Source: Burkholderiaceae bacterium (GTDB lineage Bacteria; Pseudomonadota; Gammaproteobacteria; Burkholderiales; Burkholderiaceae_F). From it: DNA of 54,848 nucleotides. Location of the stretch: assembly GCA_022843955.1 (NCBI GenBank), contig JALHMQ010000028.1, positions 1-54,848 of the forward strand, written 5' to 3'. The translations under genes were made by a program, and so were the position numbers. Positions 1-8,639 of the stretch are shown here, piece by piece. The first letter of the stretch is position 1, and each line of letters opens with the position of its first letter. The notes under the pieces were generated by a model that was given only the letters and a program-made list of their open reading frames with translations, searched no databases and was not told the DNA's origin.

Positions 1-152
1 CGGCGCCGCCTCCGCCGCCGACCGCGCAGCCGGCGCCCTGACGCGCCGCCGCTCAGGCGGCCCGCGGTTGACCTCGCGGCGCGCGCGATCTGTCGATCGA
101 GCAGGGCGATGAAGGCGGCGACATCCAGTGGCTGCGACAAGGCGCGGTCCAA
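1..152 (-). CDS. Possible 5' part of an unknown gene running off the left edge
   Basis: The minus strand is open from an in-frame stop at 168-170 to the window edge. The first possible start is a TTG at 150-152. The first 25 or so residues (LDRALSQPLDVAAFIALLDR and onward) read like an ordinary amphipathic helix, and the rest is arginine-rich low complexity. On the plus strand a proline-rich frame (APPPPPTAQPAP) ends with TGA at 39-41 and could instead be the C-terminus of an upstream gene. No good ribosome binding site is visible for either. Bases 153-305 show nothing else. Treat this as an unresolved edge region. Confidence 0.2.
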   Translation of the reverse strand, partial: MDRALSQPLDVAAFIALLDRQIARAARSTAGRLSGGASGRRLRGRRRRRR

Positions 153-305
153 CCGCTCACGGTGCGTTCACTTATGGGAACAGCTGCGAACGGTCGATCG
201 CCGCGCGCGCAGCGCGGAACAAGCGGGCGCTGGCGACGGGTCAGGTGTTTGCAGCATTGGTCCGATTCGTCAGCCGGGCGGGCCGATGAACTCGACCCGC
301 CGCGG

Positions 306-1160
306 TCAGCCGTGCAGCGTCGACAGCACCTCGGGGTGCAACAGGCCCGCGCTGGCGATCAGCGAAGGCTGCGCGAGCGGATCGCCGCCGGTCCAGCTGC
401 TGACGCAGCCGCCGGCGCCTTCGATCACCGGCACGATGGCGGCCACGTCCCAGTAGGCCAGCGTCGGGTCGAGCATCAGGTCGGCGCCGCCGGTGGCGAG
501 CGCGAAGTAGCCGAAGCAATCGCCCCAGGTACGCACGAGCTTGGCGCGCCGCGCCAGGAGGTCGATGCGGTCGACGTTCGGCGCCTGGCGCTGCTCGCCG
601 ACCGACCACAGGCTGGTGACCAGCAGCGTGGCGTCTTCGATGCGGGCGCAGCGGCGTACGCGCGCTGCATGCTGCGAGCCATCGGCGGCGAACCGCGTGC
701 AGCCGCCGGCGTGGCCGATCACCGCCTGCCCGGCGGCCGGGTGGGCGATCACGCCGAGCAGCGGGCGGAAGCGGCCGCCCTGCGCATCCTCGCACCAACG
801 TTCGAGCGCGATCAGGGTGCCGAACAGGAAGCAATGGGTGATGAAGGCGCGCGTGCCGTCGACCGGGTCGAGCACCCAGCGGTAGCGGGTGCCGGTGGCG
901 GCGCCGGCCTGTTCGCCGAATTCTTCGCCGAGGATCGCGTGATCCGGATAGCGTCGCGCGATGAGCGCGCGCATGGCCTGCTCGGCGCCGCGGTCGGCCT
1001 GCGTGACGGGCGAGGCATCGGCCTTGTCGATCACCGCGGTGCCACTGATGAACAGCGGGCGGATGGTGTCGAACGCGACGCCGATCAGTTCGTGCAGGAA
1101 GGGAATGAACTCGCGCTGCTCGGCAGCGCTGGCGGGGACGGTGTACATGGAGGCAGGCAT
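306..1160 (-). CDS. Inositol-monophosphatase-family phosphatase (HisN-like)
   Basis: A 284-residue Mg-dependent phosphatase of the inositol monophosphatase/HisN family. The metal-binding motifs are GEEFG (residues 78-82) and LDPVDGTRAF (97-106), with the C-terminal YWDVAA motif near residue 227. Length and the DPVDGTRAF signature fit histidinol-phosphate phosphatase HisN best, but substrate range in this family is wide. The frame is open much further upstream, but homology begins at the ATG at 1158-1160 (MPASMYTVPA); an ATG at 1146-1148 is an alternative. It is the last gene of the leftward phosphonate operon, 92 bp after the PhnZ-like gene. A role on a phosphorylated phosphonate intermediate is possible but unproven. 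Confidence 0.8.
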   Translation of the reverse strand: MPASMYTVPASAAEQREFIPFLHELIGVAFDTIRPLFISGTAVIDKADASPVTQADRGAEQAMRALIARRYPDHAILGEEFGEQAGAATGTRYRWVLDPVDGTRAFITHCFLFGTLIALERWCEDAQGGRFRPLLGVIAHPAAGQAVIGHAGGCTRFAADGSQHAARVRRCARIEDATLLVTSLWSVGEQRQAPNVDRIDLLARRAKLVRTWGDCFGYFALATGGADLMLDPTLAYWDVAAIVPVIEGAGGCVSSWTGGDPLAQPSLIASAGLLHPEVLSTLHG

Positions 1161-1252
1161 CGGCGGGTTCGGAAGTCGGCGGCCGGCGTGCGGATGCGAC
1201 GCGACCGGGCCGCCAGTGTGCCGCATGGCGCCGTGCCGCACCGGCGCCGACG

Positions 1253-1819
1253 CTACCCGCGCGCGACCGAGGCCATGATCGCCAGGTAGTGATCGAGCGG
1301 CGGCGTGGCGCGACCTGCCACCTTGGCCTGGTCGTCCCAGCGGCGCAGGCGCACCGCGTCTCGTGCAAAAAATTGGGTGATGAACGCCTCGGCCTGGGCG
1401 TCGTCGAACGGGCCGCCTTGCAAGGCCAGGCTGCGCACCGAGTCGGGTGACAAGGCGGCCCGGTAGTCGGCTGCGGTGATGGTGTCGTCGCCGCGCGCGC
1501 ACAGATAGCGCTTGGCACTCACATGCAGGCGGATCGGCGCCAGTACCGCATCGTCGAACAGCGCGCGCAGGCGTGGGATGGCAACCAGCTCATGGCGATC
1601 GTCGATCCCGCGCAGGCTCGGTGTCTCGCCCTGGTCATTGAGCAGGTGCCCGAGGTCGTGCAGCAGCGCGGCGGTGATGAGTGCCGCACTGGCGTCGGCT
1701 GCTTCGGCCAGCTGCGCCGACTGCAGCGCATGCTCGCGCTGATTGACGCCCTCGCCGGCGTAGGCGCGGTCGCCCTGGGTGGCGAACACGTGGACGATGT
1801 CTGGCAGCGAGAGCTTCAT
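1253..1819 (-). CDS. PhnZ-like HD-domain oxygenase (phosphonate-associated HD protein)
   Basis: A 188-residue HD-domain protein that follows PhnZ over most of its length. PhnZ is a mixed-valent di-iron oxygenase that splits the C-P bond of (R)-1-hydroxy-2-aminoethylphosphonate to glycine and phosphate. Iron-ligand equivalents are H30, H54-D55 (LLHDLGH), H76, H99 (LHVSAKRYL) and the Asp of RRWDDQAK. The Y20 and E23 pair (AYAGEGVNQ), which in PhnZ gates the active site, is present. H58 and K103 match phosphonate-binding positions. It lies 49 bp after the Na/Pi transporter gene. The companion 2-oxoglutarate dioxygenase PhnY* was not found in the window, so the substrate may be external hydroxy-AEP, a methylated AEP, or the product of a gene elsewhere. 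Confidence 0.88.
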   Translation of the reverse strand: MKLSLPDIVHVFATQGDRAYAGEGVNQREHALQSAQLAEAADASAALITAALLHDLGHLLNDQGETPSLRGIDDRHELVAIPRLRALFDDAVLAPIRLHVSAKRYLCARGDDTITAADYRAALSPDSVRSLALQGGPFDDAQAEAFITQFFARDAVRLRRWDDQAKVAGRATPPLDHYLAIMASVARG

Positions 1820-1868
1820 CGGCGGCGGCGCAACCGGTGCGGTGCGGTAATCAGGGTGGCGCGGGACG

Positions 1869-3560
1869 TCAGGTCGGCCGGGTCGCGTCGGTCGAGAACA
1901 GGCCCGCCTGCTCGCCCAGCAACCGCGTCTTCGACAGGACGCCGGCAGACTCCAGGATCGGGTAGGCCACCGAGCAGAACAGCGAGTTGACGCGCTTGAA
2001 GTCGGCCAGCAGATCCAGGTGCAGGGAGCTCGTCTCGATCGACTGCGCGGTGTTGCCGCTCAGGCGCTGCAGATGGCTGTCGGCGTAGCGCATCTCCAGC
2101 TCGCGGAAGCTCACCTTCTCGGCGATGAGTTGCTGCGCGCTCTTGAGATCGCCGTTGAGGAACACCGCGACTGCGAGCTTGAGGTTGCCGAGCAGGCGCA
2201 CGTGCAGGTCCTCGATCTCGCGCATCCCGGCATCGGAGAACGACAGGCCGTGCTGGATCTTCTTCTCCGCGACGTCGATCAGCATGCGTTCGATGATGTC
2301 GCCGGCATGCTCCATGTTGATGGTGAACTGGATGATGTCGGCCCAGCGCTTGGACTCATTGGACTCGAGCGCCTCGCGGCTGATCTGGGTCAGGTACAGC
2401 TTGACGGCGGTGTACAGGCGGTCGATCTCGTCGTCGCGCTGGCGCAGGCGCTCGGCGAGCGCGAAGTCGTTGGTCTTGAGCACAGTGAGCAGGCCGGCGA
2501 GCATGTCCTGCACGGTGTCGGCCAGCCGGATCGACTCGCGCGCCGCATTGCCGATTGCCAGCGCCGGCGTGTTCAGTGCGGTCGGATCAAGATGGCGCGG
2601 GTGGCCGGGCAGTTCTGCGGCGCGCTGGGTCGGCAGGATCGCTTCGACCAGCCGGGCGACGCTGCCGGTGAAGCCGATGAACACCAGCGCGATCAACAGG
2701 TTGAACGCCAGGTGGAAGTTGACCACCATGGATTTCGGGTCGGCGCCCAACTGCGCCAGCGGTGCGAGTGCGAACGGCAGCAGCGGCAACACGAGAATGG
2801 CGCCTGCCAGCTTGAACAGCAGGTTGCCGACAGGAACGCGACGCACGCTCGGATCCGATCGCAGCGTAGTGAACACGGCGAGCAGGCCGCTGCCCAGATT
2901 GGCGCCAACCACGATCGCCAGCGCCACCGGCACCGGGATCACGCTGGATGCCGACAGCGCGGCGGTCAGCAGCACCACCGCCAGGCCGGAGTAGCAGGAG
3001 ATCGCCAGCAGCGCGCCGATCAGCACGTCGAGCAGCAGGTCGCCGGTGAGCTGGTCGAACAGCACGCGCATCGGCCCCACCGTGCCTACCGCGGTGGTCA
3101 GCGGCGCGGTCGCCTGCATGATCAGCTGCAGGGCGAGGATCATCACGCCCAGGCCGAGCACCAGCTTGCCGATCTGGCCGGCGCGCTCGTTGCGGCGCGA
3201 CAGGTAGACGACCACGCCGAAGACGATCGCCAACGGCGCCAGCCACGACAGGTTGAGCGCGAAGATCTGCACCATCAGCGCGGTGCCGACATCGGCACCG
3301 AGCATCACCGCAAGCGCGGCGGTGGTGGTGATCGCGCCCTTGCCGACGAAACTCGACACCAGCAGCGCAGTGGCGGTGGAGCTTTGCAGCAGCCCGGTGA
3401 CGCCGACCCCGGCGACAAAGGCGGTGCTGCGCCGCTTGGTACTGCGGTGAAGGATCTGGCGCAGGTTGGCGCCGAACACGCGCAGCACGCCGTTGCGCAC
3501 GATGTGGGTGCCCCACACCAGCAGCGCAATGGCAGCCAGCAGGTTCAGCAGCGTTTGCAA
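1869..3560 (-). CDS. Na/Pi cotransporter with C-terminal PhoU-like domain
   Basis: A membrane protein of the Na/Pi cotransporter II (NptA, PF02690) family. It has two repeated membrane domains, the first with the QSSTATALL signature and the second around GANLGSGLLAVFTT, followed by a helical PhoU-like domain over roughly the last 200 residues. The frame starts at a TTG at 3599, but a TTG at 3558-3560 preceded by GGGAAGGGACGAG gives a clean N-terminal helix (MQTLLNLLAAIALLVWG), so that start is used (563 residues). It sits 100 bp after phnY in the same direction. Bacterial members move phosphate with sodium and several are thought to act in export. Placement next to enzymes that release phosphate suggests it disposes of, or recovers, the phosphate made from phosphonates. 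Confidence 0.88.
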   Translation of the reverse strand: MQTLLNLLAAIALLVWGTHIVRNGVLRVFGANLRQILHRSTKRRSTAFVAGVGVTGLLQSSTATALLVSSFVGKGAITTTAALAVMLGADVGTALMVQIFALNLSWLAPLAIVFGVVVYLSRRNERAGQIGKLVLGLGVMILALQLIMQATAPLTTAVGTVGPMRVLFDQLTGDLLLDVLIGALLAISCYSGLAVVLLTAALSASSVIPVPVALAIVVGANLGSGLLAVFTTLRSDPSVRRVPVGNLLFKLAGAILVLPLLPFALAPLAQLGADPKSMVVNFHLAFNLLIALVFIGFTGSVARLVEAILPTQRAAELPGHPRHLDPTALNTPALAIGNAARESIRLADTVQDMLAGLLTVLKTNDFALAERLRQRDDEIDRLYTAVKLYLTQISREALESNESKRWADIIQFTINMEHAGDIIERMLIDVAEKKIQHGLSFSDAGMREIEDLHVRLLGNLKLAVAVFLNGDLKSAQQLIAEKVSFRELEMRYADSHLQRLSGNTAQSIETSSLHLDLLADFKRVNSLFCSVAYPILESAGVLSKTRLLGEQAGLFSTDATRPT

Positions 3561-3660
3561 CTCGTCTCGTCCCTTCCCGCCATGGCAGGCAAGCGGCAAT
3601 CCTGCCGGCAGCGATCGACCGGACAGGGGCTCTTCTCGTCAATACTCAACAGGGCAATGC

Positions 3661-5109
3661 TCACCATGGCAATGAGTAGGTCTTCACGTTGGTGAAAGAC
3701 TTCATCGCTTCGAGCACGCCTTCCTTGTAGCCCAGTCCCGAATCCTTGATGCCGCCAAAAGGGGTCAATTCGAGCCGGTATCCAGGCACCTCACGCACGT
3801 TGACGGTGCCAACGTTCAGCTCGCGCACGAAACGGGTGATGTAGTCCAGACGGTTGGTGCACACCGCCGACGACAGACCGTACGCGGTGGAGTTGGACAT
3901 GCGGATCGCCTCGTCGATGTCACGGAAGCGGATCACCGGTGACACCGGCCCGAAGGTCTCGGTCTTGACCACGTTCATCTCGGGCAGCACGCGGTCGAGC
4001 ACGGTGGGCGAGTACAGCGCGCCGCGCCGCTCGTTGCCGACCAGGAGCCGGGCGCCGCGCGCGATCGCATCGTTGACGCGCGCCTCGAAATCCTGGGCGG
4101 CGGGCTCGTCGATCACGGTGCCCATGTCGGTGGCCGGGTCGAGCGGGTCGCCGTACTTGACGGCGCGCGTCTTGGCCACCAGCTTCTCGACGAACTCGTC
4201 GGCCACGCGCTCGTGCACCAGGATCCGCTTGACCGCGGTGCAGCGCTGACCGGAGTTCTTGTAGGAGCCGGCCGCCGCGAGCGTGGCGGCTTCCTCGATG
4301 TCGGCATCCTCCATCACGATGATCGGGTCGTTGCCGCCGAGTTCGAGCACCTGGCGCTTGTAGACCGCCGTGCCGGCGATGTACTTGCCGATGGGCACGC
4401 CGCCGGTGAAGGTGACCAGATCGACGTCCTCGTTGGTCAGCAGCTCGTCGGCGATCTCGCGCGGATCGCCGGTCAGCACCGACAGCATCTGCGGCGGCAG
4501 GCCGGCCTCGTACAGCACGTCGGCCAGCACGTAGGCCGCCAGCGGCGTCTTCTCGCTCGGCTTGACCACCATGCGGTTGTTGGTCGCCACCGCCGGCGCC
4601 ACCTTGTGGATCACCTGGTTGAGCGGGTGGTTGAACGGCGTGATGGCGGTGATCGCCCCAAGTAGCGGTTCCCGCAGCGTGTAGACCTTGCGCGACTTGC
4701 CGTGGTGGGTGAGGTCGCAGGAGAACACCTGACCGTCGTCGACCAGCGCCTGGTTGGCGGCAAACAGCAGCACGTCGCTGGCGCGGCCCACCTCGTAGGT
4801 CGAGTCCTTCATGCACAGGCCGGATTCGAGCGTGATGATGCGGGCGATCTGCGGGATGCGGCCGGCGATGATCTCGCCCGCGCGCATCAGGATCTTGTAG
4901 CGGTCGTAGCGGGTCAGCGTGCTCTTGTACTCGCGCGCCGTCTTCAGCGCGCGGCGCACGTCTTCGACGTTGGCCTTGGGCACCGTGGCGACCAGTTCGC
5001 CGGTGTAGGGAAAGCGGATCTCGATGCGGTCGTCGCGATCGACCTGCTGGCCGGCGATGCGCAGCTTTTCGTGGGTGACGGTGATCGGGTGGGGCAGGGG
5101 AGCGTTCAT
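3661..5109 (-). CDS. phnY: Phosphonoacetaldehyde dehydrogenase
   Basis: A 482-residue NAD(P)-dependent aldehyde dehydrogenase of the PhnY (Sinorhizobium type) group, which oxidises phosphonoacetaldehyde to phosphonoacetate. Visible signatures are the proline-rich substrate segment ITPFNHPLNQVIHKVAPA, the cofactor lysine in VVKPSEKTP, the FTGG nucleotide loop, the general-base glutamate in VLELGGNDP, and catalytic Cys290 in NSGQRCTAV. The start ATG lies 23 bp after phnA, in operon order phnR-phnA-phnY. Here it is the middle step between PhnW on the divergent operon and PhnA beside it. The name is shared with an unrelated dioxygenase, PhnY*, of the PhnY*/PhnZ route; this gene is not that enzyme. 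Confidence 0.95.
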   Translation of the reverse strand: MNAPLPHPITVTHEKLRIAGQQVDRDDRIEIRFPYTGELVATVPKANVEDVRRALKTAREYKSTLTRYDRYKILMRAGEIIAGRIPQIARIITLESGLCMKDSTYEVGRASDVLLFAANQALVDDGQVFSCDLTHHGKSRKVYTLREPLLGAITAITPFNHPLNQVIHKVAPAVATNNRMVVKPSEKTPLAAYVLADVLYEAGLPPQMLSVLTGDPREIADELLTNEDVDLVTFTGGVPIGKYIAGTAVYKRQVLELGGNDPIIVMEDADIEEAATLAAAGSYKNSGQRCTAVKRILVHERVADEFVEKLVAKTRAVKYGDPLDPATDMGTVIDEPAAQDFEARVNDAIARGARLLVGNERRGALYSPTVLDRVLPEMNVVKTETFGPVSPVIRFRDIDEAIRMSNSTAYGLSSAVCTNRLDYITRFVRELNVGTVNVREVPGYRLELTPFGGIKDSGLGYKEGVLEAMKSFTNVKTYSLPW

Positions 5110-5132
5110 GGGGTCGGCGTCAATGCACGTGG

Positions 5133-6380
<1,248 letters not shown>

Positions 6381-6385
6381 TCAGA

Positions 6386-7159
6386 TCAGCGCCGGCCGGC
6401 ACGCGCGCGCAGCGGCGCGTCGCGGTTGGCCTGCGCCTGAAGCCGCGCTTCGCTGCGCAACATGCGTTCCTTGCTCTCGGTCACATGCACATACATTGCG
6501 CGCGCAGCCAGTTCGGGGTCGCCCGAGCCGATCGCCTTGAGGATCTGCCGGTGTTCGACCGCCGACTGCGGCAACACTTCCTTGTGGATGAGGTTGCGCC
6601 GGCGAAACAGCGCCAGTTCATTGACGAGCTTGCGGTAGATCGCCGCCATCTTGCGGTTGCCGGCGAACTCGACCAGCAGGTCGTGGAACTGCAGGTTGAG
6701 CAGGTGGTAGGCATCGGCGTCGTTGCCACGGGCCGCCTGGTCCATCTGATCAACCACCAGTTTCACGCGCCGCGTCTGCTCGGGCGTGATGCCCACCGCC
6801 AGGCGGCGACCAACGAGTTCGTCCATCACCGCGCGCAGGTCGTAGATGTCGATGGCCTCTTCGAGCGGGATCGAGCGCACGAACACGCCGCGGTTCTTCT
6901 CCTGCTTGACCAGTCCGGCTTCCTCCAGCATGCGGAAAGCCTCGCGGATCGGCCCGCGCGAGATGCCAAGCTTCTCCGACAGCCAGGCTTCGGTGAGCTT
7001 GGCGCCGGGCGGGATCTCGCCCGCAAGAATCATGCGTTCGATCTCCTGTTGCGCGGCCGACGACAGCGACGCCGTGCGCAACAGGGCGATGGTCGGATGC
7101 GGCAGCACGTTCGAGGGCTGCGCGCGCTGGGCGGAAGCGGCTTTCTGGGAGGCGGCCAT
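6386..7159 (-). CDS. phnR: GntR/FadR-family regulator of phosphonate use
   Basis: A 257-residue transcription factor with an N-terminal winged helix (about residues 25-90, including LTEAWLSEKLGISRGPIREAFRMLEEAGLV) and a C-terminal all-helical FCD ligand domain with histidines placed for metal or ligand binding (LQFHDLL, EHRQIL). It fits the phosphonate-utilisation-associated GntR group (PhnR of Burkholderia). The open frame continues upstream, but the recognisable protein begins near the ATG at 7157-7159 (MAASQKAAS). It heads the leftward phn operon and is divergent from phnS. A 14-bp palindrome at 7188-7201 is its probable operator. The effector is likely AEP or a downstream phosphonate (inference). 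Confidence 0.92.
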   Translation of the reverse strand: MAASQKAASAQRAQPSNVLPHPTIALLRTASLSSAAQQEIERMILAGEIPPGAKLTEAWLSEKLGISRGPIREAFRMLEEAGLVKQEKNRGVFVRSIPLEEAIDIYDLRAVMDELVGRRLAVGITPEQTRRVKLVVDQMDQAARGNDADAYHLLNLQFHDLLVEFAGNRKMAAIYRKLVNELALFRRRNLIHKEVLPQSAVEHRQILKAIGSGDPELAARAMYVHVTESKERMLRSEARLQAQANRDAPLRARAGRR

Positions 7160-7187
7160 GGCGGCGCAGTCTAAGGACTCGGCTGCG

Positions 7188-7201
7188 GATTGTCGACAAT
7201 C
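7188..7201. promoter_or_regulatory. Perfect 14-bp palindrome, candidate PhnR operator
   Basis: GATTGTCGACAATC is its own reverse complement. It lies 28 bp upstream of the phnR start and directly before the -35 box of the rightward promoter, followed by two more ACAA-type half sites (CTACAAAAGACAATTG). FadR-type GntR proteins bind short palindromes with GT and AC halves, so this is the best operator candidate for controlling both divergent operons. Confidence 0.55.
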
Positions 7202-7213
7202 TACAAAAGACAA

Positions 7214-7243
7214 TTGACACTGCCGAAAACCGTTGCCTAGACT
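7214..7243 (+). promoter_or_regulatory. Sigma-70-like promoter for the phnSTUW operon
   Basis: A consensus TTGACA (-35, 7214-7219) is followed after 18 bp by TAGACT (-10, 7238-7243). It reads toward phnS, whose start is about 215 bp downstream. The palindrome at 7188-7201 ends 12 bp upstream, well placed for regulator contact. Confidence 0.55.
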
Positions 7244-7349
7244 GGTCTCGTCACTTTTCGGTCCGGCGGTTGTCACGCAAGCCGGCCTCCCGTGGTGGCA
7301 CCGCGACAAAGGCCGACAGCGGATCCGGCAAGGTTCAACTAGCCGGCCC

Positions 7350-7367
7350 ATGTCACCGCCCTGTCAT
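7350..7367 (+). promoter_or_regulatory. Pho-box-like element upstream of phnS
   Basis: ATGTCAC-CGCC-CTGTCAT matches the PhoB box layout of two 7-bp repeats (consensus CTGTCAT) separated by 4 bp. The second repeat is perfect and the first matches at 5 of 7 positions. It lies 92 bp before the phnS start codon and about 100 bp downstream of the sigma-70-like promoter, so it could drive a second, phosphate-starvation promoter. No strong -10 is obvious at the usual distance. Confidence 0.45.
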
Positions 7368-7458
7368 CGGGCCTGATCAGTCTCGCCGGTTGATTCGCTG
7401 ACGGAGCATCTGTTCCTGCGCGATCGTCCGGTCCATGAATGGCTTGAAGGAGAAAAAC

Positions 7459-8508
7459 ATGTCCCTGCGTCGCCTTGCGGCCGGCCGCCGAAGCGCCCTG
7501 TGCGTTGCTGCTGCCGCCCTGTCCATGTCGCTGTTCGCCTTGCCGGCGGTGGCACAGAAGACCGCCCTGACCGTCTACACCGCGTTGGAAACAGACCAGC
7601 TCAAGGCCTACCAGAGCGGCTTCGAGAAGGCACATCCCGACATCGCGATCACCTGGGTGCGCGACTCCACCGGCATCATCACGGCGCGCCTGATGGCGGA
7701 AAAGTCCAATCCGAAAGCTGATGTGGTGATGGGGGTGGCCGCCTCGTCGCTGGCGCTGCTCGACACCGAAGGCATGCTGGTGCCGTACGCGCCCAAGGGC
7801 CTGGCGCGGGTCGTGCCGCAGTATCGCGACAAGAAGAATCCGCCCGCCTGGGTCGGCATGGATGTGTGGGGAACCGCCATCTGCTTCAACTTCCGTGAGG
7901 CCGCCAAGCGCGGCATCCCGCAGCCCAAGAGCTGGAAAGACCTGCTCAACCCCGTCTACAAAGGCCAGATCGTGATGCCGCACCCGGCCTCCAGCGGCAC
8001 CGGCTTCCTGGCGGTGACCGGCTGGCAGTCGATCTGGGGTGATGCCGAGGCCTGGAAGTACATGGACGGCCTGCATCAGAACGTGGCGCAGTACATGCAC
8101 TCCGGCTCGCGTCCCTGCGCGCGCGCTGCTGCCGGTGAGTTCGTGGTCGGCATCAGCTTCGAGTACCGCGCCAACCGCGAGAAGGCGCAAGGCGCGCCGA
8201 TCCTTGTGATCTTCCCGGAAGAGGGCATCGGCTGGGATCTTGAGTCGATCGGCATCCACAAGGGCACCAAGAACCTGGCGGCCGCCCAGAAGCTGGTGGA
8301 TTGGGCGATCAGCGACGAGGCCATGCAGTTGTATGCCAACAACTTTGCGGTGGTCGCCGTGCCGCAGTTCAACAAGCAGCTGCCCAACATCCCGGTCGAC
8401 TATGCCGCGCGCCTCGTGAAGAACGACTTTGCGGCGATGGCGAAGAGCCGCGAGCGGGTGCTTGGCGAGTGGAGCAAGCGCTACGAAAGCAAGGCAGCAC
8501 CCAAGTAG
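7459..8508 (+). CDS. phnS: AEP ABC transporter substrate-binding protein
   Basis: A 349-residue periplasmic solute-binding protein of the iron/putrescine-binding fold, in the group linked to 2-aminoethylphosphonate import. It has a clear signal peptide with cleavage expected after ALPAVA (about residue 32). The mature part opens with LTVYTALETDQLKAY and carries DSTGIITARL and HPASSGTGF segments typical of the group. The ATG at 7459 has AAGGAG at 7447-7452; a longer in-frame start at 7435 would spoil the signal peptide. It is first gene of phnS-phnT-phnU-phnW. A stable hairpin follows the gene, which could keep its transcript in excess of the membrane components. Confidence 0.93.
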   Translation: MSLRRLAAGRRSALCVAAAALSMSLFALPAVAQKTALTVYTALETDQLKAYQSGFEKAHPDIAITWVRDSTGIITARLMAEKSNPKADVVMGVAASSLALLDTEGMLVPYAPKGLARVVPQYRDKKNPPAWVGMDVWGTAICFNFREAAKRGIPQPKSWKDLLNPVYKGQIVMPHPASSGTGFLAVTGWQSIWGDAEAWKYMDGLHQNVAQYMHSGSRPCARAAAGEFVVGISFEYRANREKAQGAPILVIFPEEGIGWDLESIGIHKGTKNLAAAQKLVDWAISDEAMQLYANNFAVVAVPQFNKQLPNIPVDYAARLVKNDFAAMAKSRERVLGEWSKRYESKAAPK

Positions 8509-8525
8509 CCTGCCTTCTGCCCCGC

Positions 8526-8558
8526 ACCGATCCTTCCCGCGCCTAGGGGAGGATCGGT
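8526..8558 (+). promoter_or_regulatory. Intercistronic hairpin between phnS and phnT
   Basis: A 13-bp stem (ACCGATCCTTCCC with GGGGAGGATCGGT, one G-U pair) encloses a 7-base loop. There is no T tract, so it is more likely an mRNA-stabilising or partial-attenuation hairpin than a full terminator. Such structures after the binding-protein gene commonly give higher binding-protein levels. Confidence 0.6.
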
Positions 8559-8639
8559 GATCCTCGCCGGCGCATGCTGCGCGCGGGGCACAATCGGTCT
8601 TCGCCACCCCGCCTGCCGGCTGCGGCAGGCGCCCTGCAC

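Noticed and set aside
241-1518. Long antisense frames opposite most genes (for example 241-1518, 2019-3695, 9739-10818, 25347-27545, 49832-51676)
   Set aside because: They mirror real genes, are full of Arg, Ala, His and Gln runs, have no domain motifs or ribosome sites, and are expected from GC-rich third positions.
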